This document shows positions 1 through 8,749 of a stretch of DNA of 64,000 nt, piece by piece (position 1 is the first letter of the stretch; every line of letters starts with the position of its first letter). This stretch comes from Neorhizobium populisoli. Lineage in GTDB: Bacteria; Pseudomonadota; Alphaproteobacteria; Rhizobiales; Rhizobiaceae. Made by a program: the position numbers and the translations under genes. The notes beneath the pieces are model-generated. The model was not told the origin of the DNA, searched no databases, and saw nothing but the letters and a program-made list of their open reading frames with translations. The DNA lies in assembly GCF_019430945.1 (NCBI RefSeq), contig NZ_JAHYCB010000011.1, forward strand, positions 1-64,000, read 5' to 3'.

Positions 1-129
1 CGTCGCGCCAGACCCGATGCTAGCACCGCGACCTCCAACGAAAGACAAGGCGATGATCGCCAGGAGGTCACGAACTATGTCCAGGACGTCATCGAGAGTG
101 CGCTGCGATCCGCAGGGCTTATGAGATAA
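1..129 (+). CDS. C-terminal end of a gene cut by the window edge; not recognised
   Basis: The first frame is open from base 1 to a TAA at 127-129 and gives 42 residues ending RSAGLMR. The last 20 residues would form an amphipathic helix. No family is recognisable from so short a tail. It is called only because it is open to the edge and ends about 160 bases before the next gene, which has its own ribosome site. Confidence 0.4.
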   Translation, partial: RRARPDASTATSNERQGDDRQEVTNYVQDVIESALRSAGLMR

Positions 130-286
130 GCGTGTTCTTGGCCGCCTGCCGAGCGGCCCCTTCAATTGCCATACGGCACTAATTCTGGTTCCGGCGGACC
201 GTCAGCCACGCAGCGGCGGGAATTTGCCTTGGTTTCGCAGTATTAGGACACATGCGCGCTGAGTTTGTTCTGCGCGAGGAGGGGAA

Positions 287-1156
287 ATGACAAAGCTTTC
301 CGTAAACCACCGGACGACCTACCGCTACCGATGTCCCGTTCAACTGTCGCCTTATCGGCTATTGCTACGACCGCGCGAAGGGCCGGATCTCCTGCTGCAA
401 CATCACCAGATCACGGTCTCACCGGAAAGCAGAGTCGCGTGGACTACGGATGTGTTTGGAAACGCAATTGCGACCCTGACGTTCTCGGAGCCGACGCAGC
501 AGCTGGAGATCATAAGCCATGCCAACGTCGACCTGAAATCGCAAGCCTGGCCGGTGTTCGACATCGCTGCGTCGGGCATAACCTACCCATTCCGCTACGA
601 CGATCAGGATTGGAAGGATCTTGGCTCTCTCAGGGATGTTCAGTATCCCGATGCTTCCGGCGAGTTGCAGCAGTGGGTCAGGGGCTTCGTCATGGGGAAT
701 TCGACCGACACGCTGTCGCTGTTGAAGGATCTCAGTGCCGGTGTTTCGAACGGCGTCTCCTACCAGGTGCGAGATATGGAAGGAACACAGCCTCCGCTGG
801 AGACCCTTCGTCTAAGGTCCGGGAGCTGCCGGGATCTTGCGACACTCCTTGCCGAAACTGTCCGGGTTCTTGGGCTCGGGGCGCGGATCGTTTCTGGATA
901 TCTCTACGACCCGGCGCGCACGCTCATCGGTTCGTCGTCAGGCGGATCAACCCATGCATGGGTTGAGGTGTTCCTACCAGGAGCAGGATGGATCGCGTTC
1001 GATCCGACGAACCGGAGCATGGGAAGCGCAAACCTGATCCCCGTTGCTGCCGCACGCAACATTACCCAGCTCGTGCCCGTGTCGGGAACGTTTATCGGTG
1101 CTGCGGACGCGTTCGTGTCGCTGGATGTCGCCGTGGATATTGCCTTCATTGGTTGA
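287..1156 (+). CDS. Transglutaminase-like cysteine protease family protein
   Basis: A 289-residue cytosolic protein. Residues 1-80 match the beta-rich N-terminal domain of bacterial transglutaminase-like proteins (NHRTTYRY at 7-14). The core holds a visible Cys-His-Asp triad: Cys181 in RSGSCRDLA, His223 in STHAWVEVF and Asp239 in AFDPTN. Members of this family act as proteases or amidases rather than cross-linking enzymes; the substrate cannot be read from the sequence. The start is supported by GAGGAGGGGAA just upstream. It stands alone, with no signal peptide and about 215 bases to the next gene. Confidence 0.85.
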   Translation: MTKLSVNHRTTYRYRCPVQLSPYRLLLRPREGPDLLLQHHQITVSPESRVAWTTDVFGNAIATLTFSEPTQQLEIISHANVDLKSQAWPVFDIAASGITYPFRYDDQDWKDLGSLRDVQYPDASGELQQWVRGFVMGNSTDTLSLLKDLSAGVSNGVSYQVRDMEGTQPPLETLRLRSGSCRDLATLLAETVRVLGLGARIVSGYLYDPARTLIGSSSGGSTHAWVEVFLPGAGWIAFDPTNRSMGSANLIPVAAARNITQLVPVSGTFIGAADAFVSLDVAVDIAFIG

Positions 1157-1372
1157 TGACGCAAGCACAGGCAGAAACGCCGGGATCCTTTGTGGATGGG
1201 ATTTTAAACCGGCGGTCTTTGTAAAATCAGAAATTTTACCCATATTCTCCTTATCGGCCATTGCTTGTGATGTTGGTCCGTAGCTTAGCTCCCGTCGGAT
1301 TTCCTCTCAAGTCATCGATCTCATCCCGCAAGGTATCGCGGGAACCAACGATTGCTCTGAAAGGAAACCGTC

Positions 1373-1581
1373 ATGAATAATGGCACTGTAAAATGGTTCA
1401 ACTCCACCAAGGGCTTTGGCTTTATCGAACCAGACAACGGTAGCACGGACGTTTTTGTCCACGGTCTGCCGTCGAGCTCGCCGGAATGCGTTTGCTCTCG
1501 GATGGCCAGAAGATCTCCTACGAGGTTGTTCAGGACCGCAAGTCCGGCGAAAGCTCGGCCGAAAATCTTCAGGCAGCTTGA
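1373..1581 (+). pseudogene. Cold-shock protein (CspA family), frameshifted
   Basis: The first 30 codons encode a typical cold-shock domain start (GTVKWFNSTKGFGFIEPDNG, then DVFVH, holding the RNP1 and RNP2 RNA-binding strands). After His30 (about 1462) the frame is lost; the downstream frame continues the family exactly (SAVELAGMRLLSDGQKISYE, then VVQDRKSGESSAENLQAA) to a TGA at 1579-1581. One base is missing compared with intact family members. A hairpin (CCCGC 1325-1329 with GCGGG 1338-1342) sits in the leader and a good terminator follows, so the locus was a real single-gene unit. Either a recent pseudogene or a sequencing error. An intact paralogue lies at 32415. Confidence 0.85.
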
Positions 1582-1641
1582 GTTTTTCATTAGCCCCGCT
1601 GACCACGGATGTACTAGCAGCAGAGCCGAGTGGCTGTGAGA

Positions 1642-1667
1642 GGTCGGGTTAGTGCCCGGCCCTTTTT
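1642..1667 (+). terminator. Rho-independent terminator after the cold-shock gene
   Basis: GGTCGGG (1642-1648) pairs with CCCGGCC (1655-1661) across a six-base loop, followed by C and five Ts. It lies 60 bases after the cold-shock stop codon and before the next small gene. Confidence 0.7.
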
Positions 1668-1752
1668 GTTTTCGGACCGGCCGTGTTTCCGGCTTCGATC
1701 CAACCTTCGATTTCTCGGATGCGCCCGAGCTACAGACCGAAAGAAGTTTATC

Positions 1753-1971
1753 ATGACCGTGACGAAGCATGAGTTTTTCAAGCCAGAGAAGATTTCCGCC
1801 CGAGACAAGGCCGCGACCACTAGCGAAGTCGCGCGGCAGATCATTGAAACGGAAGCGGCGGAGCGTATCCGCAAAACCGCGCGCCTGCGCCAATTGCGCG
1901 AAGCAAAGCCGATTATGCCAGACCCGGTCCGCCAGACTGGGCGTCGAAAGACAGCATCCGCAGCCGCTTGA
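1753..1971 (+). CDS. Small charged protein, unrecognised
   Basis: A 72-residue protein beginning MTVTKHEFFKPEKISARDKA, rich in Arg, Lys, Glu and Ala, with a predicted long helix (EVARQIIETEAAERIRKTAR) and a basic tail. It is probably cytosolic and could bind nucleic acid or ribosomes, but no family is recognised. The ATG at 1753 is preferred over an in-frame ATG at 1630 because the extra N-terminal stretch overlaps the terminator and does not look like protein. Small proteins of this type are common beside cold-shock genes in Rhizobiales. Confidence 0.5.
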   Translation: MTVTKHEFFKPEKISARDKAATTSEVARQIIETEAAERIRKTARLRQLREAKPIMPDPVRQTGRRKTASAAA

Positions 1972-2200
1972 TTTGGGGCTACCAGCGGGATCATCTCGGT
2001 TGGTCGGATGACGTATTTAGGGAAGGAGAGGGTATTCCTCCCACCAATAGAATTTTTCGCCGAGCTATATTAACGCGCTCCAGGAGCGGTTGCCGTGACG
2101 AGTTTCGTCATCGTCCTTTTCATGATCACGGAGGGCTGGCTGTGGTGAACCTAACCGAAATAAAGCAGTCTCTTCTGCGTAGGCTTCTTAAAAGAGCGGG
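1972..2200. other. Gene-free stretch next to the toxin remnant
   Basis: About 230 bases with no supported gene. An open frame crosses it on the plus strand (1968-2402) but it runs antisense to the antitoxin-toxin locus and has no recognisable content or ribosome site. It may hold further eroded toxin sequence. Confidence 0.4.
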
Positions 2201-2360
2201 CTATGCGACGCTGGATCTAATGCCCGAAGCGGGAGGGGACCATGGCGGAGACGGCACTCTAGGGGCTTCGATGGTGCCGATGACGGTTTCAGCAGCATCG
2301 GAATATTCCTCCCGGCAGCACCCAAGCCGCGACCATGGAGTCATCGATGACAAAGGACAT
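2201..2360 (-). pseudogene. VapC-type PIN-domain toxin, broken remnant
   Basis: Immediately after the antitoxin, with TGATG overlap (antitoxin stop 2362-2360, toxin start 2360-2358), the reverse strand reads MSFVIDDSMVAAWVLPG, a typical PIN-domain start with the first conserved Asp. The frame then ends in TGA after 23 codons. A neighbouring frame carries on as EEYSDAAETVIGTIEAPRVP and stops at 2201. The rest of the roughly 130-residue PIN domain, including the later acidic metal ligands, is absent. The toxin must be inactive. VapC proteins are tRNA- or rRNA-cleaving RNases. Confidence 0.7.
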
Positions 2361-2599
2361 CAGCGGCGCCCTTCGTCACGCCAGGACAGGATCTCGTCAT
2401 GAGTGGAGGTGACCGCTTTTTGCCGCGCGGTACGGACTTCGGCAAGCAACAACTGCATATCGTTCTCCTTGACCACACGGGCCAGTCGGATGATCGGATT
2501 GTTGCCGCGGGCGATCACGATATCCTCGCCTCCTTCTGCCCGAACGAGCAGGTCGGAAAGATGCGTCTTGGCTTCGGAGATTTGCACGGTGGTGGTCAT
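2360..2599 (-). CDS. Phd/VapB-type antitoxin, orphan
   Basis: A 79-residue antitoxin of the Phd/YefM fold: MTTTVQISEAKTHLSDLLVR followed by EGGEDIVIARGNNPIIRLARV, the usual DNA-binding N-terminal half, and a C-terminal toxin-wrapping tail ending SWRDEGRR. The ATG at 2599 is chosen because the family starts there; the open frame extends 37 codons further upstream through sequence belonging to another remnant on the opposite strand. Its cognate toxin downstream is broken, so this gene may now serve only as an autorepressor or as an anti-addiction factor against related toxins. Confidence 0.8.
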   Translation of the reverse strand: MTTTVQISEAKTHLSDLLVRAEGGEDIVIARGNNPIIRLARVVKENDMQLLLAEVRTARQKAVTSTHDEILSWRDEGRR

Positions 2600-2603
2600 C
2601 GGC

Positions 2604-2825
2604 ATGAGCCTCGCCGACGCCTGCGCGTCGCTGTGGCTCGACGGCGAGCTCATCCATCTCGGGGACCTGTCCTCCACGATGCCGGCGCCGACGTCCGCGC
2701 CCCGACCCATGAACTGACCATCGCCGCGACGTGCTGCGCAGCCGCCGCCGCGTCACCAGCCAGCCGCCGGCCTGGGCCCTCAGCCCCGACGGCCTCTCCG
2801 GCACACGGGGCGTGCAGCCTCTTTT
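2604..2825 (+). pseudogene. Remnant of the rhizobial RHE_PE00001/DUF1612 helix-turn-helix family
   Basis: Three successive plus-strand frames spell pieces of one protein: SLADACASLWLDGELIHLGD (from 2604), then LHDAGADVRAPTHELTIA (near 2678-2732), then VLRSRRRVTSQPPAWALSPD (from about 2728). The phrases ASLWLDGEL, APTHELT and WALSPDGL are characteristic of this Rhizobium plasmid-associated family. Two frameshifts and loss of both ends make it non-functional. It overlaps the upstream region of the antitoxin on the other strand. Family identity is from memory of the motif set. Confidence 0.6.
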
Positions 2826-2966
2826 GGTGATCACGATGATAACGGCGGTGCGGATGGCAAGATCGCTATGCCCAGGGGAGGGGAGGGAGAAATTGGCCAC
2901 CCGGCGGAGGCCACCGCGTCCTGGCTATGGCACTCCCATCCAGGACACAGCTTGAATGATATATAA

Positions 2967-2994
2967 ACGGATCAATTCAGTAATAATGATCCGT
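2967..2994. promoter_or_regulatory. Palindromic operator upstream of hipBA
   Basis: ACGGATCA (2967-2974) and its exact reverse complement TGATCCGT (2987-2994) are separated by 12 AT-rich bases. The site is about 75-100 bases upstream of the hipB start. HipB proteins bind inverted repeats in their own promoter (E. coli: TATCC-N8-GGATA), so this is the likely autoregulatory operator. The surrounding AT-rich sequence could hold the promoter. Confidence 0.65.
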
Positions 2995-3066
2995 ATTAGT
3001 TTCTTTCGTGTTGACCGAACTCAGAATGTCTGAGATAGCTTTCCCTGCTCCACGAAGAATGGTGGG

Positions 3067-3381
3067 ATGGGTAGGATGGCACGATCAGAGTCAGAATCCT
3101 TGCTGGAAATCGGGCGATTGCTGAAGGCTACTCGCAAAGCTCGGCAATTGACCCAAGAACAGATTGCCGACATGGCAGGCATATCGCGTCCCCGCTATCG
3201 CGAGATAGAAGCCGGAAGCAGTTCCGCACGCACGACAACCCTGATCAACATTGGCCGCGCTCTTGGGCTTGAATTGATGCTCATACCGCAGGCTATGGTT
3301 CCGGCCGTCGGTGCGCTGCTGCGGCCGAATGACGATATTGACGATCTCCCGGCATTCATGGCGCATCCGGACGGGGATTAG
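3067..3381 (+). CDS. hipB: HipB-type antitoxin, XRE-family DNA-binding protein
   Basis: A 104-residue protein with a Cro/C1-type helix-turn-helix at about residues 15-70: LLKATRKARQLTQEQIADMA then ISRPRYREIEAG. The C-terminal tail (PNDDIDDLPAFMAHPDGD) is acidic and flexible as in HipB. It forms the antitoxin and repressor of the HipBA persistence module, binding the inverted repeat upstream and neutralising HipA. An alternative start is the ATG at 3076 (MARSES). Its stop is one base from the hipA start, so the pair is translationally coupled. Confidence 0.85.
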   Translation: MGRMARSESESLLEIGRLLKATRKARQLTQEQIADMAGISRPRYREIEAGSSSARTTTLINIGRALGLELMLIPQAMVPAVGALLRPNDDIDDLPAFMAHPDGD

Positions 3382-3382
3382 A

Positions 3383-4636
3383 ATGTCTGAGGCTTCCTCC
3401 GATCCGAGATCCATCTCGTCGCTCGACGTGCTGCTGAACGATAAGAAGATCGGCACGATCGTCAGAACGCCCGGCGATTTCAACGCTTTCAGCTTCGAGG
3501 ACAGTTATCGCTCAACCGGCGGCTTTTCGGTGCTCAGCCTGTCCTTTCGCGCTGCCACCGGCGGCTTGCGTAGAGATCCGAAACCCGTTGCCCGTGCGCT
3601 GCCGGCGTTCTTTGCTAATCTGCTCCCGGAAGACAAGCTGCGCGAGGCGATGGAAAAACATCATGTGGGGAGTGTTCGCGCGGGAAACGATTTCGACCTG
3701 CTCGTCGCGCTCGGGTCGGATCTGCCTGGCGCCGTCCGCGTCATCCCGGGTGAGGGAGCGGTTGCTCGTCTCGACAATCTGACAGCCCATAAGCCGAAAG
3801 CACGGTTTTCGCTCGCTGGCGTTCAGATGAAGCTTTCGGTCATCAAGAATACGGGCAAGGGCGGTGGCCTGACCCTACCGCTTGGCGACGATCAGGGATC
3901 CTATATCGCCAAGTTTCCATCGACCTCAATTCCCGGCGTTTCGGAAAACCAATATGCCAACCTTGCATTGGCGGAAGCGATCGGCATGGAAGTGCCGGAG
4001 CGGGAGCTTGTCGAACAGTCCGAGTTCGAAGGAATCCCAAAGGAGTTCGAGACTCTGTCGGATGGAAAAGTCTTGCTCGTCAAACGCTTCGATCGCGGCG
4101 CAGACGGCGAGCGGATCCACATCGAGGATTTCGCGCAGGTGTTCGGCATCTACCCGTCGCGGAAATACGAAGGGGGTGCCTATCACGATATCGCCGCAGC
4201 GTTGAACGTTGCCGTCTCGCCGACCGCTGCTCTTGAGTTCGTCCGCCGACTGGCGCTGGCAGCTATCACCGGCAATGGCGACATGCACCTCAAGAACTGG
4301 TCCTTGATCTATCGCGGGGCAGGTGACAAACCGCATCTCGCGCCCGTTTATGACGTTCTCTCGACGGTCCCATACATCCCTGCGGATGCCATGGCTTTGT
4401 CGCTCGCGGGCGAGCGGCCCTTCAAGGCGCTGAACGTGCAGCGGTGGAAAGCCTTCGCCAATCGTGCACGGCTTCCGGAAGCGGCTGTGCTCAAAGCGGT
4501 GGTCGATACAGTCGAACGCGTGAATGATCTCTGGTGGTCGCTGCCGGGACGTAATGTCGTCCCGGCGAAGGTTCTCGAGCGTATCGATACCCATGTAAGG
4601 TTGATGATGCCTATCCTTGGCACGTGTGCGGAGTGA
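3383..4636 (+). CDS. hipA: HipA-type serine/threonine kinase toxin
   Basis: A 417-residue protein with the HipA N-terminal subdomain (about 10-110) and the HipA C-terminal kinase domain (about 145-400). Visible kinase elements are FSLAGVQMKLSV (phosphate-binding loop), YIAKFPS (ATP lysine), GNGDMHLKN at 297-305 with catalytic Asp300 and Asn305, and VYDVLS with metal-binding Asp324. E. coli HipA phosphorylates glutamyl-tRNA synthetase and causes persistence; this target is inferred. The ATG at 3383 directly follows the hipB stop. All key residues are present, so it should be active. Confidence 0.9.
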   Translation: MSEASSDPRSISSLDVLLNDKKIGTIVRTPGDFNAFSFEDSYRSTGGFSVLSLSFRAATGGLRRDPKPVARALPAFFANLLPEDKLREAMEKHHVGSVRAGNDFDLLVALGSDLPGAVRVIPGEGAVARLDNLTAHKPKARFSLAGVQMKLSVIKNTGKGGGLTLPLGDDQGSYIAKFPSTSIPGVSENQYANLALAEAIGMEVPERELVEQSEFEGIPKEFETLSDGKVLLVKRFDRGADGERIHIEDFAQVFGIYPSRKYEGGAYHDIAAALNVAVSPTAALEFVRRLALAAITGNGDMHLKNWSLIYRGAGDKPHLAPVYDVLSTVPYIPADAMALSLAGERPFKALNVQRWKAFANRARLPEAAVLKAVVDTVERVNDLWWSLPGRNVVPAKVLERIDTHVRLMMPILGTCAE

Positions 4637-4739
4637 CGCCCTACGGCCGAGCTGTAGCCGCACTGTCCTAGCTGGCTCGCCAGTTCTCCTGACGCATCTT
4701 CACCCGTTGCCAAAGGGCATCGTCGACGATTCTAAGCGA

Positions 4740-5594
4740 CGGCGCCGAGCGAGAACCCCGCGAACGACATGCCAGCATTGTCAAACCCGAAGATGGGCAC
4801 GATGGCAAACGCGACCCACGGCTGGATCGCTTGCTCCAGCTTGAACAGCGGCGACAGGCCGGGTTGCCGTATTGCCAGTGGGACGGTCAGGGCAGGACCA
4901 CGCCCGCCAATGTCGTATGGATCCCCGAGAGGAAGACCAGCACCCACAGCCCCAGGCCTAGCGCGGAATACGGCGCCAGGCGCTCACGTCGAAGTGGGTT
5001 GAGGGCCACGAGTACCACTGTTATCAGCGCTGCTCCGCCGAGCGCCATCACGTTCAGGTCGGCCGTATAAAACAGGGCGATAATAACCACGGCGCCGAGG
5101 TCGTCGATAATCGCAGAGCTGCCAGAAAGATCTTGAGGTCGGCACGTGTGAACCGAGCAGCGAGAGGACGCCGAGCGCGAATGCGATGTCGGTGGCCGCC
5201 GGTATCGCCCAGCCGCGCAGCGTTTCCGGCTCGCCGGCGTTCACGGCATAGATGAGAGCCGGGGCGAGATGCCGCCCGCCGCGGCCAGGCCAGGCAGGAT
5301 GCGGTTTGGCCAAGTGGCGAGTTGGCCATCGACGACTTCACGCTTGATCTCAAGCCCGACCAGCAAGAAGACACCGCCATCAACGCGTCGTTGATCCAGT
5401 GCAGCACGTTCACGCCAGCCACATAGGTGTTTAGCGCCTCCTGATAAGACTGGCCGAGCGGCGAGTTAGCAACGACGAGCGCCAGCGCGGCGGCCGCCAT
5501 CAGGATCAACCCGCCGGCGCCTCATGGGTGACGAAACGACGGAGAAACCCTCCTGAATTCGGGGAGGTGGGTGGAGAGTGGTGCGGTGCGTCAT
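4740..5594 (-). pseudogene. nhaA: Na+/H+ antiporter NhaA, frameshifted and truncated copy
   Basis: The reverse strand carries NhaA sequence in several frames: AAAALALVVANSPLGQSYQE, LHWINDALMAV, WAIPAATDIAFALGVLSLLG, FYTADLNVMALGGAALITVV and AIQPWVAFAIVPIFGFDNAG. It follows the intact copy at 14133-15293 closely but has at least four frame changes and stops after AGFSLG, losing the last third with several membrane helices. It cannot make a working antiporter. The upstream leader is also duplicated (next entry), so the copy arose from a segment including the regulatory region. Confidence 0.9.
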
Positions 5595-5712
5595 GGCTTC
5601 GCCGTCCTTTGTCAGAGGTTACATTTTCTCCGTCGGTTAAGGGGAGACCCAAGGCGCACGCAGCACACGCCCGACGATGCAAGCTAGGGAATCAGGCGTC
5701 ATTGACCACCTT
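5595..5712 (-). promoter_or_regulatory. Leader of the dead nhaA copy, homologous to the leader of the intact gene
   Basis: The 118 bases upstream of the dead copy match the leader of the intact nhaA (15294-15412) over their length. The 19-base block at 5653-5671 is identical in both, and AGAGGTTAC and the TTGACCACCTT end are shared. The A-rich hairpin next to the block is kept with different arms (RNA: UCUCC with GGAGA here). The start-codon hairpin has one mismatch here. A candidate cation-responsive RNA element. Confidence 0.5.
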
Positions 5713-5731
5713 TTAGAAACTCACGTGCCCG

Positions 5732-6973
5732 TTACTCAACCGGACGGCCCTGGGCTTGGTCGAGGCGGCGCATGATCGGCGTCACGGTGATGCCGTGGAT
5801 TACGATCGAAATCAGGACAATCAGAAACACCGTTGCCCACAAAGTCTCTTCAGTGCCGAAGCTGGCGAGGCCGGTCGCGAAAGCCAAGTAATAGAAGGAG
5901 CCAAGCCCCCGGATACCGAAGAAACCGATTACACCCCGCTCCGCAACCGACATCCGGAGCCCACCTAAGCTCAGCCATCCGATTACTGGGCGCAGGACAA
6001 AAAGCACTATCAAGGCCGTGGAGATAATCGGGATGGTCATGGCGCGCAGCAGCGTACCCTCCCCTATGATCATCCCGAAGAAGACCATCAACACCATCAT
6101 CAAGAGGCGCTCGATCTGCTCGGTGAAGCTGTGCAGGTTCTCATGGAAATCATGTTGCCGTTCGGTGGAGCGCAGTGTGACCGCCGAAACAAATACAGCG
6201 ACAAAGCCGTAGCCGTGGGCAAGTTCTGTGGCGCCGTATGAGAGCAAGGTAATCCCTAGTGCGACAAGCCCGTCGCCGGTCCGGGCCAGGCGGGCGTTTT
6301 TCGGGAGTCTGAAGGTCAGGAACCCCAGGATGCGCCCGGCTATCCATCCGATTGCCACTCCCGCCGCCAAGCGCCAGACGACATCGACCGCCAGCCAATG
6401 CCAAAGCACGTTCGCGTCGAAAGTCTGCATCGGAACCAGCGCGATCGCCAGGTACACGAATGGAAAGCTGAGGCCGTCGTTCAACCCCGCTTCTGAGGTC
6501 AGGGCAAATCTGGCTTCATCCTTATCTCCAGAACCGGGTGGCCCGACTTGCACATCACTGGCAAGCACCGGATCGGTGGGCGCCAGCACGGCGCCGAGCA
6601 GCAGGGCTGACGCCAGCGGCAGTGCCAGCAGGAGCCAACCGGTGACAGCGATGGCAAGGATGGTGACCGGCATCGCGATTGCGAGAAGCCGCCAGGTGGC
6701 GCGCCACCGCTTCCAGCCTAAGGGCCGGTCGAGCTTGAGCCCTGCGCCCATGAGTGCGACGATGACGACGATCTCCGTCAGCCGTTCGGTCAGGTTAAGG
6801 TTGTCCAGGGGGTTGATGGCCACCTGCGACAGTGTCGACCAGGAGAGCAGAATACCGAGCATGATACAAAAGATGGGCAGTGATAGTGGAAGGGTCCTCA
6901 GGACCATCGGCAGCCACGCCGTCAGCAGGATCACGACTCCGAGCAGCGTGAGAACGATCACATAGTTATCCAT
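5732..6973 (-). CDS. CPA1-family Na+(K+)/H+ antiporter
   Basis: A 413-residue integral membrane protein with about twelve hydrophobic segments. The transport core shows GAVLAPTDPVLASDVQVG and TSEAGLNDGLSFPFVYLAI, the paired acidic motifs (APTDP and NDG) of NhaP-type CPA1 exchangers. It exchanges Na+ or K+ for H+ at the inner membrane. It lacks the long cytosolic tail found in larger NhaP proteins. Its neighbours (dead nhaA, potassium-channel-like gene) suggest an ion-homeostasis cluster. A C-terminal fragment of a related antiporter is found at 51.4-51.7 kb. Confidence 0.9.
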   Translation of the reverse strand: MDNYVIVLTLLGVVILLTAWLPMVLRTLPLSLPIFCIMLGILLSWSTLSQVAINPLDNLNLTERLTEIVVIVALMGAGLKLDRPLGWKRWRATWRLLAIAMPVTILAIAVTGWLLLALPLASALLLGAVLAPTDPVLASDVQVGPPGSGDKDEARFALTSEAGLNDGLSFPFVYLAIALVPMQTFDANVLWHWLAVDVVWRLAAGVAIGWIAGRILGFLTFRLPKNARLARTGDGLVALGITLLSYGATELAHGYGFVAVFVSAVTLRSTERQHDFHENLHSFTEQIERLLMMVLMVFFGMIIGEGTLLRAMTIPIISTALIVLFVLRPVIGWLSLGGLRMSVAERGVIGFFGIRGLGSFYYLAFATGLASFGTEETLWATVFLIVLISIVIHGITVTPIMRRLDQAQGRPVE

Positions 6974-7169
6974 TTAGAACTTTCCTGACGTGGCAGCCGC
7001 AACACAGGTTTGCGCCGGGGTCAGGTGCTGCTTTTCTCTCCCCATCGATCCTTAACTGGCGGAGGTCGTAAACGTTTCAGCGGTGTCATAGATATCTTCT
7101 ATTATTTGGTTTGCACCGAACCACGCGGCTTTTGCTTGACTCAAACCTATCACCGCCTATCTCGCGTTA

Positions 7170-7973
7170 ATGAATGTTGACGAGCCGCGGACGCGCCCAC
7201 TCAAAATCCCTGCTGCTTCAGTCCGGCAGAGCCTTCAACGGCTGGAGAGCAGTCGGGATACATGGGCACTGCGCTGGCAGGCATTTTTCGCTTTCATCGA
7301 TCTGCTGATCCTGGCGTTCTTTATTCTTGGGCCATACCTTCGTGCAGGGCCGTCCTATATCATCATCGACTATCTGATTGCCGCATGGATGACCGTCGAG
7401 CTGGTGGCGCGCGCCATCAGTGCGCCGTCTCTGAAAGACTGGGCGAAACGGCCGATGACGTGGATCGACATCGTCATCCTTGGAACTCTGCTTTTACCCA
7501 ATCACTTATTTAATTTCGCCTTCCTGAGGGTCATGCGGATCTGGGCGATCGGCAAAAGCCCCTTACTCTACGAGGGGCTGAGGCGCGCAGGTTTTGGGCA
7601 TTTTCAGGACGTGGTCCGCGCTGTTCTGAACTTTCTGGTATTCCTCTTTATGGTGACGGGGTTTGTCTACACCACCTTCTTCTACCGCCAAGAGGGCGGC
7701 GAAGGATTTGTCGATGCGCTGTATTTTACTGTGGCGACGATCACGACCACCGGTTTTGGCGACATCACGCTCCCCGGCCCCCTCGGCAAGCTTACGTCAG
7801 TAGTCACGATGATCGTCGGCATCTCGCTGTTTGTCCGGCTCGCGCAGGCAGTCGTGCGGCCCTACAAGGTATCATATTCTTGCCACCAATGTGGCCTGCA
7901 GCGCCACGATGCCGACGCTGTCCATTGTAAAGCCTGTGGCAACCTCCTCAACATCCCGGACGAAGGTATCTGA
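7170..7973 (+). CDS. Potassium-channel-like protein with C-terminal zinc ribbon
   Basis: A 267-residue protein with about four transmembrane segments, then a pore loop and final helix: TVATITTTGFGDITLPG, where TTTGFGD is the K+ selectivity-filter signature (usually TVGYGD). A short zinc ribbon follows at the C terminus: CHQCGLQ...HCKACGNLL, four cysteines in two CxxC pairs. The S4-like segment (FAFLRVMRIWAI) has few charges, so voltage gating is doubtful. The zinc ribbon is unusual for a channel and may sense metal or redox state or hold subunits together. Placed between antiporters, it fits ion and osmotic control. No clear ribosome site precedes the ATG. Confidence 0.8.
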   Translation: MNVDEPRTRPLKIPAASVRQSLQRLESSRDTWALRWQAFFAFIDLLILAFFILGPYLRAGPSYIIIDYLIAAWMTVELVARAISAPSLKDWAKRPMTWIDIVILGTLLLPNHLFNFAFLRVMRIWAIGKSPLLYEGLRRAGFGHFQDVVRAVLNFLVFLFMVTGFVYTTFFYRQEGGEGFVDALYFTVATITTTGFGDITLPGPLGKLTSVVTMIVGISLFVRLAQAVVRPYKVSYSCHQCGLQRHDADAVHCKACGNLLNIPDEGI

Positions 7974-8071
7974 TAGGTGGCCAAGTCACCGAAGAGGAAG
8001 GCTAGCGTGGCGCAGCGTTGGACTGGGCCTTTGAGCAAACGTAAGCGAAATACGTGGCGCAGGGAGGTCGG

Positions 8072-8631
8072 ATGACCAGGGAGTGCTCGATAGTGCGTGT
8101 TTCAAACCAGACCCTGGGGACCGAGGGGATGTGCCGCCCTACGTGGCCCTCCCGCTTCGCCTTCAGGTGCGAGGAGACGAGGTATAACTTGCCGAGCCGC
8201 TGCAGTTCGAGGCCTTGGTGCGTGACCGAAACATCCCCTTTGCACCGTCACCCGGAGAGTTCTTCGCTCTTTTTGAGGCCAAAGGGCAAAAGCAGCTATT
8301 TCCGGAGCTGGCTTCTCCCGCAGGCTTCAAATTGCTGGGGAAGGTCACGCCACTGATGCGTCAGCTTTCGATGCTGAGTCTGAGGCGCTTAATTTTTTTC
8401 CCGAGCATCCTCGTCAACCATACAAAATCCTTCCTGGCCCGATATATGGCCGATGTTCTGGGGCTACCTCATGTCCTGGTGTCGCCATTACCCGGCTGTA
8501 CTCCCTATCCGCTCCTGCCGTTACCGTCGCTTGGACCGCTGAACCGGTTCAGCCGCATGCTGGCGACGCATAGGCTCGGCTTCTGCTCGGAAGCACGATG
8601 CGACGATAGCCATCGCGTGCAGTCGGTTTAA
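8072..8631 (+). pseudogene. Sterol/UDP-glucosyltransferase-like protein (GT1/GT28 type), N-terminal remnant
   Basis: Read across frames the sequence gives LGT-RGDVPPYVALPLRLQVRG, the glycine-rich start of these glycosyltransferases, an in-frame TAA at about 8187, then LAEPLQFEALVRDRNIPFAP and on through LARYMADVLGLPHVLVSPLP to a stop at 8631. It has one frameshift after LGT (about 8120), one in-frame stop and lacks the whole C-terminal nucleotide-sugar binding domain. It cannot be functional. Family members glycosylate sterols, hopanoids or other lipids. Confidence 0.75.
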
Positions 8632-8749
8632 ATGGCAGAATGAACGTCTCCCCTCGCGCTGGAACGGGACCACTGTGTTCCGTACAGGAGCGGATCACGC
8701 CGCCATGGCTCACATGTCCCGCTCATCCATTCCGATCACGCGGATAACT

